Assembly (NCBI GenBank): GCA_001778355.1
Contig: MFGS01000008.1
Location: 1,121 to 18,434 of the forward strand
DNA: 17,314 bases
Source of the DNA: Candidatus Firestonebacteria bacterium RIFOXYA2_FULL_40_8
GTDB lineage: Bacteria > Oederibacteriota > D2-FULL-39-29
Reading direction: 5' to 3'
In this document: piece by piece, positions 7,541 to 13,999 of the stretch
Position numbering within the stretch: the first letter of the stretch is position 1
Layout: each line of letters starts with the position of its first letter
The notes under the pieces: generated by a model
Told to the model about the DNA's origin: nothing
Seen by the model: the letters and a program-made list of their open reading frames with translations, nothing else
The model's database searches: none
Position numbers and translations under genes: made by a program

Positions 7541-8000
7541 AGAGTTCTTAAATAAAGTCAAGATCTTCGACACTCTGGATGACAAAGAGACTGCGATTAT
7601 TCTTTCACTTATAAAAAAAACAAACTACAAAAAAGGCGAAGCAATCTTCAAGGAAGGAGAAACCGATACCTCTCTATATATAATAGAAGAGGGTAAAGTA
7701 AAAGTAGTAAATGAGATAACGCCGTCGGAGTTTAAAACGCTCGCAACTCTTACAAAATATGACGCTTTTGGCGAACTTGCGCTTTTTGACAGGGCTCCGC
7801 GTTCCGCTTCAGTTATCGCCGCAGAAAACACGGTTATCGGTATAATTGACGGCCCGGCCATTGCGAAACTCTTTGATAGCAACAGCAATATAGCGGCAAA
7901 GATCTACAAGGAGATAATAATAGAGATTGCGGTAAGACTTCGAACAACCAATGAAAAACTCCAGGATAATATCACGTGGGGAATGATTGCAAAATTATAA
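7533..8000 (+). CDS. Stand-alone cyclic-nucleotide-binding domain protein
   Basis: 155 residues consisting almost entirely of one cNMP-binding beta-roll. The beta-barrel shows YKKGEAIFKEGETDTSLYIIEEGKVKV (residues 32-58). The phosphate-binding cassette FGELALFDRAPRSAS (79-93) keeps G80, E81 and R90-S91, the residues that hold the ribose and cyclic phosphate in Crp/PKA-type domains, so ligand binding is plausible. After the C-helix (about 117-145) the protein ends without a helix-turn-helix, so it is not a DNA-binding Crp/Fnr regulator. I place the start at the ATG at 7533, with AAAGGAG 8 bases upstream, rather than at an in-frame ATG at 7461 buried in the TPR gene. It probably senses cAMP, c-di-GMP or a related nucleotide and acts through the adjacent TPR protein (inference). 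Confidence 0.9.
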   Translation: MNKEFLNKVKIFDTLDDKETAIILSLIKKTNYKKGEAIFKEGETDTSLYIIEEGKVKVVNEITPSEFKTLATLTKYDAFGELALFDRAPRSASVIAAENTVIGIIDGPAIAKLFDSNSNIAAKIYKEIIIEIAVRLRTTNEKLQDNITWGMIAKL

Positions 8001-8060
8001 GCATAGCTTTTCTCGCAAGGAATAATATATAAATGCCAACATCCGTTGGCATAGCGAGAT
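8001..8060 (+). repeat. 60-bp structured repeat element, copy A
   Basis: Begins GCATAGCTTTTCTCGC and ends in the hairpin ATGCCAAC-ATCC-GTTGGCAT (8033-8052) followed by AGCGAGAT. TCTCGC (8011-8016) pairs with GCGAGA (8054-8059), enclosing the hairpin in a second stem. GCATAGC occurs at both ends (8001-8007 and 8049-8055). It starts directly after the stop codon of the cNMP-binding gene and could serve as 3' mRNA structure. The same 60-bp layout recurs at 8115-8174. Confidence 0.75.
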
Positions 8061-8079
8061 GACTCTGTAATATTTTTGA

Positions 8080-8106
8080 GTTTGTAAGGTTTGTAAGGTT
8101 TTTAAA
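8080..8106 (+). repeat. Nonamer tandem array, three units
   Basis: Three consecutive 9-base units GTTTGTAAG, GTTTGTAAG, GTTTTTAAA. They fit the degenerate unit GTYYNTAAR found also at 8203-8238 (opposite strand) and 9790-9833. The first two units form an 18-bp perfect inverted repeat (8079-8096) with 8204-8221, flanking 60-bp copy B. Confidence 0.75.
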
Positions 8107-8114
8107 GTTAGCAC

Positions 8115-8174
8115 GCAAAGCTTTTCTCGATATGTAGAATATATAGATGCCAACATCCGTTGGCAAAGCGAGAT
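8115..8174 (+). repeat. 60-bp structured repeat element, copy B
   Basis: Same length and architecture as the element at 8001-8060: TTTTCTCG at the left, hairpin TGCCAAC-ATCC-GTTGGCA, then AGCGAGAT. The middle 16 bases differ between copies. Both outer 7-mers are GCAAAGC here (8115-8121, 8163-8169) where both are GCATAGC in copy A. TCTCG (8125-8129) pairs with CGAGA (8169-8173). Confidence 0.75.
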
Positions 8175-8202
8175 AAGGTTTTAAAGTGTTTTATGCTTTT
8201 AC

Positions 8203-8238
8203 TTTACAAACCTTACAAACTTTAAAAACTTTATAAAC
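8203..8238 (-). repeat. Nonamer tandem array, four units, inverted relative to 8080-8106
   Basis: Read on the minus strand: GTTTATAAA, GTTTTTAAA, GTTTGTAAG, GTTTGTAAA. It ends just before the coding region of the zinc-finger protein and can pair with the array at 8080-8106, giving a long stem enclosing element copy B. Confidence 0.75.
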
Positions 8239-8260
8239 TTACGAAGTGACTGAGGACTTC

Positions 8261-8962
8261 ATGTTTGAAGATGTGTTTTGCGACATACATAAAGAAGCAA
8301 AGTCCATAGGCGTTTGCTCCGGCTGCGGGAAGCATTTATGCACTAATTGTTCCCGGTTTTTTTCGGGCAGGACGCTTTGCGATGTTTGTCTTTTAAAAGA
8401 AAAAGCCAGAAGCAGGGGCTTTACTGATAATTTACGCTATTCCCCTAAAGTTATAAAGAAAACAGATTTCACACGCACTATACTGAAATACTCCGGCAGG
8501 ATACTTTTTCTTGGAGTTTTAGCTTATCTGGTTATTAATTTCAACGGGGTAGTCACCGCTGCCGTAAAATACGTCCCCGGGGTCAAACTTGAAGCCGTAA
8601 CCAAATCCCTGCAGAAAATAAACCCTTACGGAGACCCGGAAGCCGTTAAAAAGTTAACCTCTCAAATTTCCGGCTCGCTGGTAGTAATGCAGATGAACCA
8701 GTTCATAGGTCCGCTCGAACTTAGCTATCAAACAGGCGGGGGCTATCCTCCTGATTTCGAAGAGTACTTAAGGCAGAATTTTGAGACGAAAGATAAATCA
8801 AAACCCCCGGAAAAAGATATCTGGGGAACGCCTTACAGACTGGAGATAAGAGATACCGGTTTTGCCATAATCTCTGCAGGAATTGACAGGCAGTTCGGAA
8901 CTACTGACGATTTAACCGCGCCTTACAAGAGAAGAGCCAACACTCCTATAGCGGCAGAGTAG
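8261..8962 (+). CDS. Zinc-finger / transmembrane / GspG-like C-terminal domain fusion
   Basis: 233 residues from the ATG at 8261, chosen because GAGGA lies 4 bases upstream. The GTG at 8246 has no ribosome site. Residues 1-45 hold a B-box-like zinc finger with C7, H10, C19, C22, C27, C30, C40 and C43 (CX2H, CX2C, CX2C, CX2C pairs). A single membrane segment lies at about 79-96. The C-terminal half matches the globular end of type II secretion major pseudopilin GspG: a YPPDFEEYL segment, DIWGTPYRLEI at 186-196, and the calcium-site-like GIDRQFGTTDDL at 207-218. There is no prepilin peptidase site (no G-F-T-L-E motif), so it is not an ordinary pseudopilin. Predicted topology: finger in the cytoplasm, GspG-like domain outside. 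Function unknown, possibly signalling or an assembly accessory. Confidence 0.8.
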   Translation: MFEDVFCDIHKEAKSIGVCSGCGKHLCTNCSRFFSGRTLCDVCLLKEKARSRGFTDNLRYSPKVIKKTDFTRTILKYSGRILFLGVLAYLVINFNGVVTAAVKYVPGVKLEAVTKSLQKINPYGDPEAVKKLTSQISGSLVVMQMNQFIGPLELSYQTGGGYPPDFEEYLRQNFETKDKSKPPEKDIWGTPYRLEIRDTGFAIISAGIDRQFGTTDDLTAPYKRRANTPIAAE

Positions 8963-8986
8963 AATATTTTTCCGCAGCTATTACAA

Positions 8987-9766
8987 TTACTTTATCTTTT
9001 TTATCGGTTTGTCGTCTTTGTACAGCACTTCACTTTTAAGTTTTCCGTCGGAACCGTATATTTTCATAGCGCCGTTAAGCATGCCGTTTTTATAATTAGC
9101 TTCGGTTTCTGTTTTTCCGTTTTCATGATAGGATTTAAAACTCCCGGCAGGCGCGCCGTCTATATAGAGGGTTTCTCCCTTAACTTTACCGTTCTCCCAA
9201 TATTTTTTCCAGGGCCCGTCTAACATATCATTTTTGTAAGTTTCCTCGCTTTCAACAACTCCGCTTGTATAATACGCTTTTCTTTTCCCCTCTTTCACTT
9301 CTTCTTTATAATTTTCTTCATATTCTTTGTTCCCGTTCTGAAAAAAGGAGATATACACCCCGTCTCTTTTCCCGTTCTTATAATTAATTATCTGCATCGG
9401 TATTTTGTCTTTATAATACAGGGTTTTTGTCCCGTCCAGAACACCGTTCTTATATCCGGCATCATATTGTAAAAATCCCTCTTCCGTGAACAATTTTACG
9501 GCAATTTTTGACCCGCCTTTAAAAGTATATTCAAATCTTACCGTTTTTTTATCTTTATAATATATTTTGTAAATTCCGTCAGGTATGCTGCCCGAAACCC
9601 CTTTATAAACACCGTCCACGTCATAATTTTCCCGTCCAAGCTCGCTCCCGCCTTCTGAAAACACAAGTGAAGTCCCCGAATTCCCCGCCTCGAACTTTAC
9701 GGAAACTTCCGCGTATGCTGAAAAAGAAAATACTATTATTGCCCCGATTAGAATTATACTTTTCAT
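8987..9766 (-). CDS. Secreted MORN/YwqK-type repeat protein
   Basis: 259 residues with a signal peptide (MKSIILIGAIIVFSFSAYA, cleavage after residue 19). From about residue 45 to the end there are roughly ten repeats of about 22 residues of the MORN_2/YwqK form, such as YKNGVLDGTKTLYY, YKNDMLDGPWKKYWENGKVKG and YKNGMLNGAMKIYGSDGKLKS. Such proteins form extended beta-meander surfaces. Some homologues are annotated as YwqK antitoxins, but the exported location argues against an antitoxin here. Start ATG at 9766 has AGGGGG 7 bases upstream. The gene converges on the zinc-finger gene with only 24 bases between stop codons and no obvious terminator hairpin. Role unknown; envelope or cell-surface binding is plausible. 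Confidence 0.85.
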   Translation of the reverse strand: MKSIILIGAIIVFSFSAYAEVSVKFEAGNSGTSLVFSEGGSELGRENYDVDGVYKGVSGSIPDGIYKIYYKDKKTVRFEYTFKGGSKIAVKLFTEEGFLQYDAGYKNGVLDGTKTLYYKDKIPMQIINYKNGKRDGVYISFFQNGNKEYEENYKEEVKEGKRKAYYTSGVVESEETYKNDMLDGPWKKYWENGKVKGETLYIDGAPAGSFKSYHENGKTETEANYKNGMLNGAMKIYGSDGKLKSEVLYKDDKPIKKIK

Positions 9767-9789
9767 GTTAAACCCCCTGTAAAATACCA

Positions 9790-9833
9790 GTCTAAAAGTC
9801 CGTAAAGTCTATAAGGTCCATAAAGTCTTACAC
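9790..9833 (+). repeat. Nonamer tandem array, four to five units
   Basis: An 8-base GTCTAAAA is followed by four 9-base units GTCCGTAAA, GTCTATAAG, GTCCATAAA, GTCTTACAC. The unit pattern GTYYNTAAR is the same as at 8080-8106 and 8203-8238. It lies between the start of the MORN gene and the end of the alkD-like gene. Confidence 0.7.
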
Positions 9834-9872
9834 TAATGTAGTATTTGATTAATAAATATTCCTTATTGTAGA

Positions 9873-9900
9873 ACCCGCCACTCGTAACCCGCTACCCGCT
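9873..9900 (+). repeat. Heptamer tandem array overlapping a stop codon
   Basis: Four exact-period 7-base units ACCCGCC, ACTCGTA, ACCCGCT, ACCCGCT. The last unit overlaps the minus-strand TAG stop (9901-9899) of the AlkD-like gene, so the array forms the very end of that gene and its immediate 3' region. Confidence 0.65.
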
Positions 9901-10594
9901 ACTGTATTTTCTTTTCACTTGCGCGAATCCTTCTTTTCGCCGTTTCGCCTTTCAACTCGCGAATGGCATCTTTCGCAATCCAATTTGCAGATTTGGAATT
10001 TAATTTTAATAACTCTTCTGATACTTTAATAGCGGATTTGTTTAATTTAAAACTTCTTTTTCCGATATTCCGAAGTGCCCAGTTAACGGCTTTCCTTACA
10101 AAATTTCTTTCATCCACCGATTCTTTAATTATATAGGGGTAGAACTCTTCAAACTTCTCATCCGGAGAAACGAGGTCATGCACAGCCAGACCCGCCATTA
10201 TTGTAAAGCCCGCCCGTTTTTCATACTCGGGTTTTCTTTTCGTCCACTCTTTGGCCTTTTTCCACGCAAACGGTGTTAAGTCAAAAAGATTGGTAGTCGC
10301 CGCATCCGTAACGTCCCAGGAGTTAAAACCTTTCACCCAGCTTTCCATCTGTTTTTCCGTAACAAGCAGGGGATCATCGATGATCGAAGCAAGTACTTTT
10401 CCTTCATGAATACCGCTTTTATAAAGGGAAAGCGCAAGTTCATGATCTGTGCCGATTATCTTTGCAAGCGCGCGAAGCTCAGGAATAGAAAGTCCATACG
10501 TCTTTTGAATATTTATCCCGAACCGTACCATCCCCGAAAGATTAGCTTCGTTCTTGTGTTCCTTAAAATATGTAAGTACTTCTTTAAGTGTCAT
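9899..10594 (-). CDS. AlkD-like alkylpurine DNA glycosylase (HEAT-repeat)
   Basis: 231 residues, the usual length for the AlkC/AlkD family, built of helical HEAT-like repeats. Key AlkD residues are conserved: W93 and D97 in NSWDVTD (equivalent to Bacillus cereus W109 and D113, the catalytic acid), R127 in EKRAGF (R148), and W172 in RKAVNWALRNIGK (W187). The family excises bulky or cationic N3- and N7-alkylpurines without base flipping. The C-terminus is rich in K and R, suited to DNA contact. ATG at 10594 lies 3 bases past the stop of the UroD-like gene and has no Shine-Dalgarno sequence, so translation probably depends on coupling. It is the last gene of the operon. Its stop codon sits in a heptamer repeat array. 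Confidence 0.9.
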   Translation of the reverse strand: MTLKEVLTYFKEHKNEANLSGMVRFGINIQKTYGLSIPELRALAKIIGTDHELALSLYKSGIHEGKVLASIIDDPLLVTEKQMESWVKGFNSWDVTDAATTNLFDLTPFAWKKAKEWTKRKPEYEKRAGFTIMAGLAVHDLVSPDEKFEEFYPYIIKESVDERNFVRKAVNWALRNIGKRSFKLNKSAIKVSEELLKLNSKSANWIAKDAIRELKGETAKRRIRASEKKIQ

Positions 10595-10597
10595 AAA

Positions 10598-11665
10598 TTA
10601 AGTATATTTACCGTAATTTCGCGCTGTTTCATACATTGCCAGGACATTTTCAGTCGGCGAGTTATCCTGCAGGCAGTGCGTGGGCGCAAAGGCATATCCG
10701 CCGCCCGGCATCATAATATCAAGCGTGTCTTTGCAATATTTTACGACTTCAGGTACGCTTCCGAAAGCTACCGGTCCGGCAGTGCTAATGCAGCCGTGAA
10801 AAGCCAGACGGCCGCCGAAGGTTTTCTTCAAATAGGCGGGGGACATATTTACCGCTTCCGGCTGGAGCGTATCAACTATATTTATTCCCATCTCTATAAA
10901 ATCTTCATAAGCCCAGCTGCTGCACCCGCAAGTATGTATCATTACGGGAACTTTAAAACTTTTCGCAACGTCTATTATTTTTTGATGGAAAGGTCTGATA
11001 GCTTTCCTGTATAATTCCAAACTTATCATCGGCGCTATCTGGGTCCCGAGGTCTTCTCCCATCCAGATAAAATCTATCCCGCCTTTTGCGGCTTCCAGAG
11101 TTCTTCCAACAAGCTCTGCGTTTATGTCAGTACGCCTTTTCGCAAGGAGCATCCCTGCCGGCTCTTCCGTCATAAGATCAATAAGCGTTTGCTCCATTCC
11201 CCGGAGCATTCCGTTTGCGTTTATAATATCCCCGATTCCCGCATGACCGGTAAAAACAGCATATTCATTTTTCTTTTTACACGCTTCATATATAGTAAAG
11301 TAATCAAATTTATCCGGATCAGGCAGAGGCCAGGCCGCTACTTCTTCTTCCGTCGCATTCTGCAAAGGAAAATCACAGTAATCCCAGTACCCTCCGCTCT
11401 CATGCTCAACCCAGCGTCTGTGAATACCCCAGAGATCGGCTTTAATACCTTTTTCCGGTATATCCGCATGCGTCTTCGGTCCGGTATACTCCGGTCCGAC
11501 ACCGCGGAAATCCACCCCGAGCGCCTGAAGCAGGCCTTCTTTATCTTTCACCTTAAAATGCTTAATGAGACGGCTTTCAAGTCCCGCATTTGAATCATAG
11601 TCAATTGGTACGCGGTCAGGTTTTCTGCTTGCAAAAGCCGTGAGAACTCTTTCTTTTGAATTCAT
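10598..11665 (-). CDS. UroD/MtaA-superfamily protein, likely corrinoid-linked methyltransferase
   Basis: 355 residues, full-length for the family. It begins MNSKERVLTAFASRKPDRVP, typical of the methyltransferase branch. The heme-pathway enzyme (HemE) has a different N-terminal arginine-rich substrate motif, which is absent. H244 and C246 (IHTCG) with C331 (THC) match the His-X-Cys...Cys zinc site of MtaA/MtbA methylcobalamin:thiol methyltransferases. A further HGC is at 290-292. The TIM-barrel proteins of this branch move methyl groups between a corrinoid protein and a thiol or substrate, but no corrinoid protein gene is in view, so the acceptor is unknown. GGGAGA precedes the ATG at 11665 by 7 bases. 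It sits 15 bases after the ADP-ribosylglycohydrolase and 3 bases before the alkD-like gene. Confidence 0.88.
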   Translation of the reverse strand: MNSKERVLTAFASRKPDRVPIDYDSNAGLESRLIKHFKVKDKEGLLQALGVDFRGVGPEYTGPKTHADIPEKGIKADLWGIHRRWVEHESGGYWDYCDFPLQNATEEEVAAWPLPDPDKFDYFTIYEACKKKNEYAVFTGHAGIGDIINANGMLRGMEQTLIDLMTEEPAGMLLAKRRTDINAELVGRTLEAAKGGIDFIWMGEDLGTQIAPMISLELYRKAIRPFHQKIIDVAKSFKVPVMIHTCGCSSWAYEDFIEMGINIVDTLQPEAVNMSPAYLKKTFGGRLAFHGCISTAGPVAFGSVPEVVKYCKDTLDIMMPGGGYAFAPTHCLQDNSPTENVLAMYETARNYGKYT

Positions 11666-11680
11666 ACTTTTCTCCCTGTG

Positions 11681-13156
11681 TTATTTCTTGCACAAACATT
11701 TTTCTATTCTAGCATGGCATTTCCGGCAGCTTTTAACGTTCTTGGAGATCTCGTACCCCTTTGCTTCTTCCGGTCCAAAAATTGTAAAATCTACCGTGGT
11801 TTTCTTCCCCAGATACAGCACTTCAACGGTTATAATATTTCTTCCGTTAACTTTGGGAGCAATGACGCTAAAAGAAGTTCTATTTTCACCGTTATATTTA
11901 CTTTCATTTATTTTAAAACTTTTCTCGTTTTTCAGGCTGATAGAAACTGTTACAGGCATATTATTTTTCAACACAGAAACTTCTACGGTTTTTTCCACTC
12001 CAGGAAATATCACAGGATCGCCGTTGTAATGGAAGGTGATTGTAAGCCCGTCCCTCACTACTATCGCAGACAGAGGATCAATAAGCAGAGCTTCCCTTGC
12101 TTTTTCATTTTTAAACAGTAAAGACAAAATATCTTTTGGCAAACAGGTTTTACTGCCGAACTCAACAGTTGCCGAGTACTTCTCGTATTTCTCCGCCATC
12201 TTCAGCATCCTGTTTGAAAGCTCTTTGATCGTCTTCGGTGAGTTAAACTTTCCGGTGAATTTGTGCAAGATTATTTTTTCGCCGATAGGTTTCAGCCATT
12301 TTGCAGGAATTGCTTTTCTACCTCCGATTATACCAAGGAGTGAACCTAGTGTCGCGCCCGTACAATCCGTATCGTATCCGCAGTTGACGGCTTTGCAAAG
12401 TTTATCCCCGAAATCAGAGCCGTACAACCAGCCGAGAATAGTAAACCCGTGGTTGGGAACCGCATGGCAAGGGTGATTATGTCCGTACGCATCAACTATC
12501 CTGTTCCTCGCATCTGCCCAGCAGACCTCATTTTCAAAACACCAGACGGCGTCCCGTATTACCCGGGATATTTCAGAGTATGAAGGAATCATCGCCAGTC
12601 CGATATTAATCAGTGTCTTTGGATCTTTTTCTACAAAAGCCGCGCTTTCTACCGCAGCCCAGAACATCTCGCCGTATAAACCTTCCCCTCCGGTATGATC
12701 GAGCACGGAATCTTTCCACGCCATCTCCGCCGCAGCCTCAGGATTTGCAGGATATAAACACGCCCAGATCTCGCTCCGTATAGGAGAACCCATATTATCT
12801 ATATAGAAGTTCTCAAAACAACCGGCGATTGGCGGAAGAAGTCCTCTTTCAAGATTTCTGGTGCAAAACCCGTACTCGTCCCACGGATAAATACTTGAAT
12901 GTTTTTTCCAGAACTCCGCAAAATCCTCCGTTTCAGGTATCCCTTTTGTATCTTCCAGAAGTTTAAGCCAGACCAGTTGCAAGTCAAGATCATCATTCGG
13001 CGCCGACCCGTCAGGAAAAGGACTGTAAAAATCCAGGCTGTTAACGTATTTTTTACATTCGTAAGGCGCACCAAGAGTTCCGCCGATATTTTTCCCAAGC
13101 CAGCACGCATACATCTTATCGTAATACTCTTTCTTGCTTAGTTTGATCCTTTTCAT
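11681..13156 (-). CDS. ADP-ribosylglycohydrolase family protein with C-terminal beta domain and Cys tail
   Basis: 491 residues. Residues 1-325 are the all-helical ADP-ribosylglycohydrolase (DraG/ARH) domain: YYDKMYACWLGKNIGGTLGAPYE at the N-terminus, metal ligands in PNDDLDLQ (N54, D55, D56) and GYDTDCTGATLGSLLG (D262, D264), the latter with cysteine where many members have threonine. The family hydrolyses N- or O-glycosidic ADP-ribose or related nucleoside bonds using two Mg ions. The substrate here is not known. Residues about 328-460 are predicted beta-rich and are not part of the core domain. The last 20 residues hold C477, C480, C487 and C489, a compact possible metal site. AAGGAG stands 9 bases before ATG 13156. 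First gene of an operon with the UroD-like and AlkD-like genes. Confidence 0.9.
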   Translation of the reverse strand: MKRIKLSKKEYYDKMYACWLGKNIGGTLGAPYECKKYVNSLDFYSPFPDGSAPNDDLDLQLVWLKLLEDTKGIPETEDFAEFWKKHSSIYPWDEYGFCTRNLERGLLPPIAGCFENFYIDNMGSPIRSEIWACLYPANPEAAAEMAWKDSVLDHTGGEGLYGEMFWAAVESAAFVEKDPKTLINIGLAMIPSYSEISRVIRDAVWCFENEVCWADARNRIVDAYGHNHPCHAVPNHGFTILGWLYGSDFGDKLCKAVNCGYDTDCTGATLGSLLGIIGGRKAIPAKWLKPIGEKIILHKFTGKFNSPKTIKELSNRMLKMAEKYEKYSATVEFGSKTCLPKDILSLLFKNEKAREALLIDPLSAIVVRDGLTITFHYNGDPVIFPGVEKTVEVSVLKNNMPVTVSISLKNEKSFKINESKYNGENRTSFSVIAPKVNGRNIITVEVLYLGKKTTVDFTIFGPEEAKGYEISKNVKSCRKCHARIEKCLCKK

Positions 13157-13187
13157 TTAGTATTCTCCTTATTATTTGACCTTCATA

Positions 13188-13217
13188 TTTATATCATTAT
13201 TAACCTTGTATTGTAAA
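13188..13217 (-). promoter_or_regulatory. Promoter of the ADP-ribosylglycohydrolase operon
   Basis: On the minus strand TTTACA (13217-13212) and TATAAA (13193-13188) are separated by 18 bases, 5/6 matches for each sigma-70 box, and lie 32 bases upstream of the start codon at 13156. No operator-like symmetry is evident. Confidence 0.55.
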
Positions 13218-13579
13218 CATTGGTATGCTGACCCGAAATCCGATGTAGAAAATGTTCCACTATTGACATTCTAAATATTGAAGTTTTAGGAGAATTTCGA
13301 GTTCGATTCCACCGATTACAAAGCTACGGGATTCCACTGATTCTAAAACAAGTGTATTGCTTTTCAGCGATTGCATTTTAAATAGTTCTACTTCGTTTTT
13401 AAGGTGCCGAGGGTCAAAAACCAATCATAATCATGATATTCGGCTAACTAAACTGCATAAAAATGCGGTAAATTTATAGGGTTTTGGACTTTTCGGCAAG
13501 CTAGTTCTTGATTTTCCTAGATATTGGGAGTCAACTCAAATCGAACTATTTATAGATCATAATTTGGAGAGTTCATTTT
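13218..13579. other. Non-coding region with transposon-end-like direct repeats
   Basis: No gene is seen on either strand. GATTCCACCGATT (13305-13317) and GATTCCACTGATT (13330-13342) are direct repeats 25 bases apart, followed by a weaker related TTTCAGCGATT (13362-13372). Multiple spaced short repeats near an edge are how IS21-type transposase sites look, so this may be a relic of an insertion sequence end, but no transposase remnant is visible. It marks the boundary to the AT-rich gene cluster to the right. Confidence 0.4.
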
Positions 13580-13939
13580 TTAAATCCCTCTTTTTTTATT
13601 ATCGCTTTCTTTTTTCATTTTTTTGTAGCCGGTATAAAATATTATCAAAAAACATATGAAGAATATCAAAGCATCACTCAAATAGTAATTATCAATGTGT
13701 ATCAATCGTCCAAGTTTAAGTGAAATATCATGAGAAGCAGCGATATAGCTATTAGTTAAATTCCGAACAGGATAATTTGCCAGATATTTATAAAAATTAT
13801 AAATCGCGGCAAGTAATAACGCAAATGCCAAAGAAAAATCAAATTTATAATTTGTTACATACGTTCCCTTGTAAATTAAAACCGACAAAATAATGCGTAA
13901 CAAATATATAATCAATATGCAAATAATAACTAGTATCAT
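13580..13939 (-). CDS. Small hypothetical membrane protein, 119 aa
   Basis: Three hydrophobic segments (about residues 1-23, 34-54 and 88-104) with a basic end (KKMKKESDNKKRG) that should be cytoplasmic. No recognisable family. AGGA lies about 9 bases ahead of ATG 13939. It follows the PPPGDG-motif gene by 60 bases on the same strand and shares its AT-rich codon use, so it is probably the last gene of that cluster. It could instead be a separate small gene; the reading frame is long enough and hydrophobic enough to be real but is not certain. Confidence 0.6.
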   Translation of the reverse strand: MILVIICILIIYLLRIILSVLIYKGTYVTNYKFDFSLAFALLLAAIYNFYKYLANYPVRNLTNSYIAASHDISLKLGRLIHIDNYYLSDALIFFICFLIIFYTGYKKMKKESDNKKRGI

Positions 13940-13999
13940 TTATCTAAATCCTATTTTTATACACTATCCACAGGAAGATTACAAGCTAAAGGGTGTCCC

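Noticed and set aside
7972..8166. Minus-strand open frame with a duplicated MPTDVGIYI segment
   Set aside because: It is produced by reading through the two 60-bp repeat elements and the end of the cNMP-binding gene. There is no ribosome site, and the apparent protein repeat is the DNA repeat.
8001..8174. Possible CRISPR array
   Set aside because: Only two copies, with a 54-base gap between them, and divergent centres inside the repeats rather than variable spacers between them. No cas gene is present.
8246..8260. GTG start for the zinc-finger protein five codons upstream
   Set aside because: GAGGA is correctly placed for the ATG at 8261, while nothing resembling a Shine-Dalgarno sequence precedes the GTG.
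8987..9766. Antitoxin role for the MORN/YwqK-type protein
   Set aside because: The protein has a clear export signal and no adjacent toxin-like gene; the antitoxin label comes only from annotation habits for the family.
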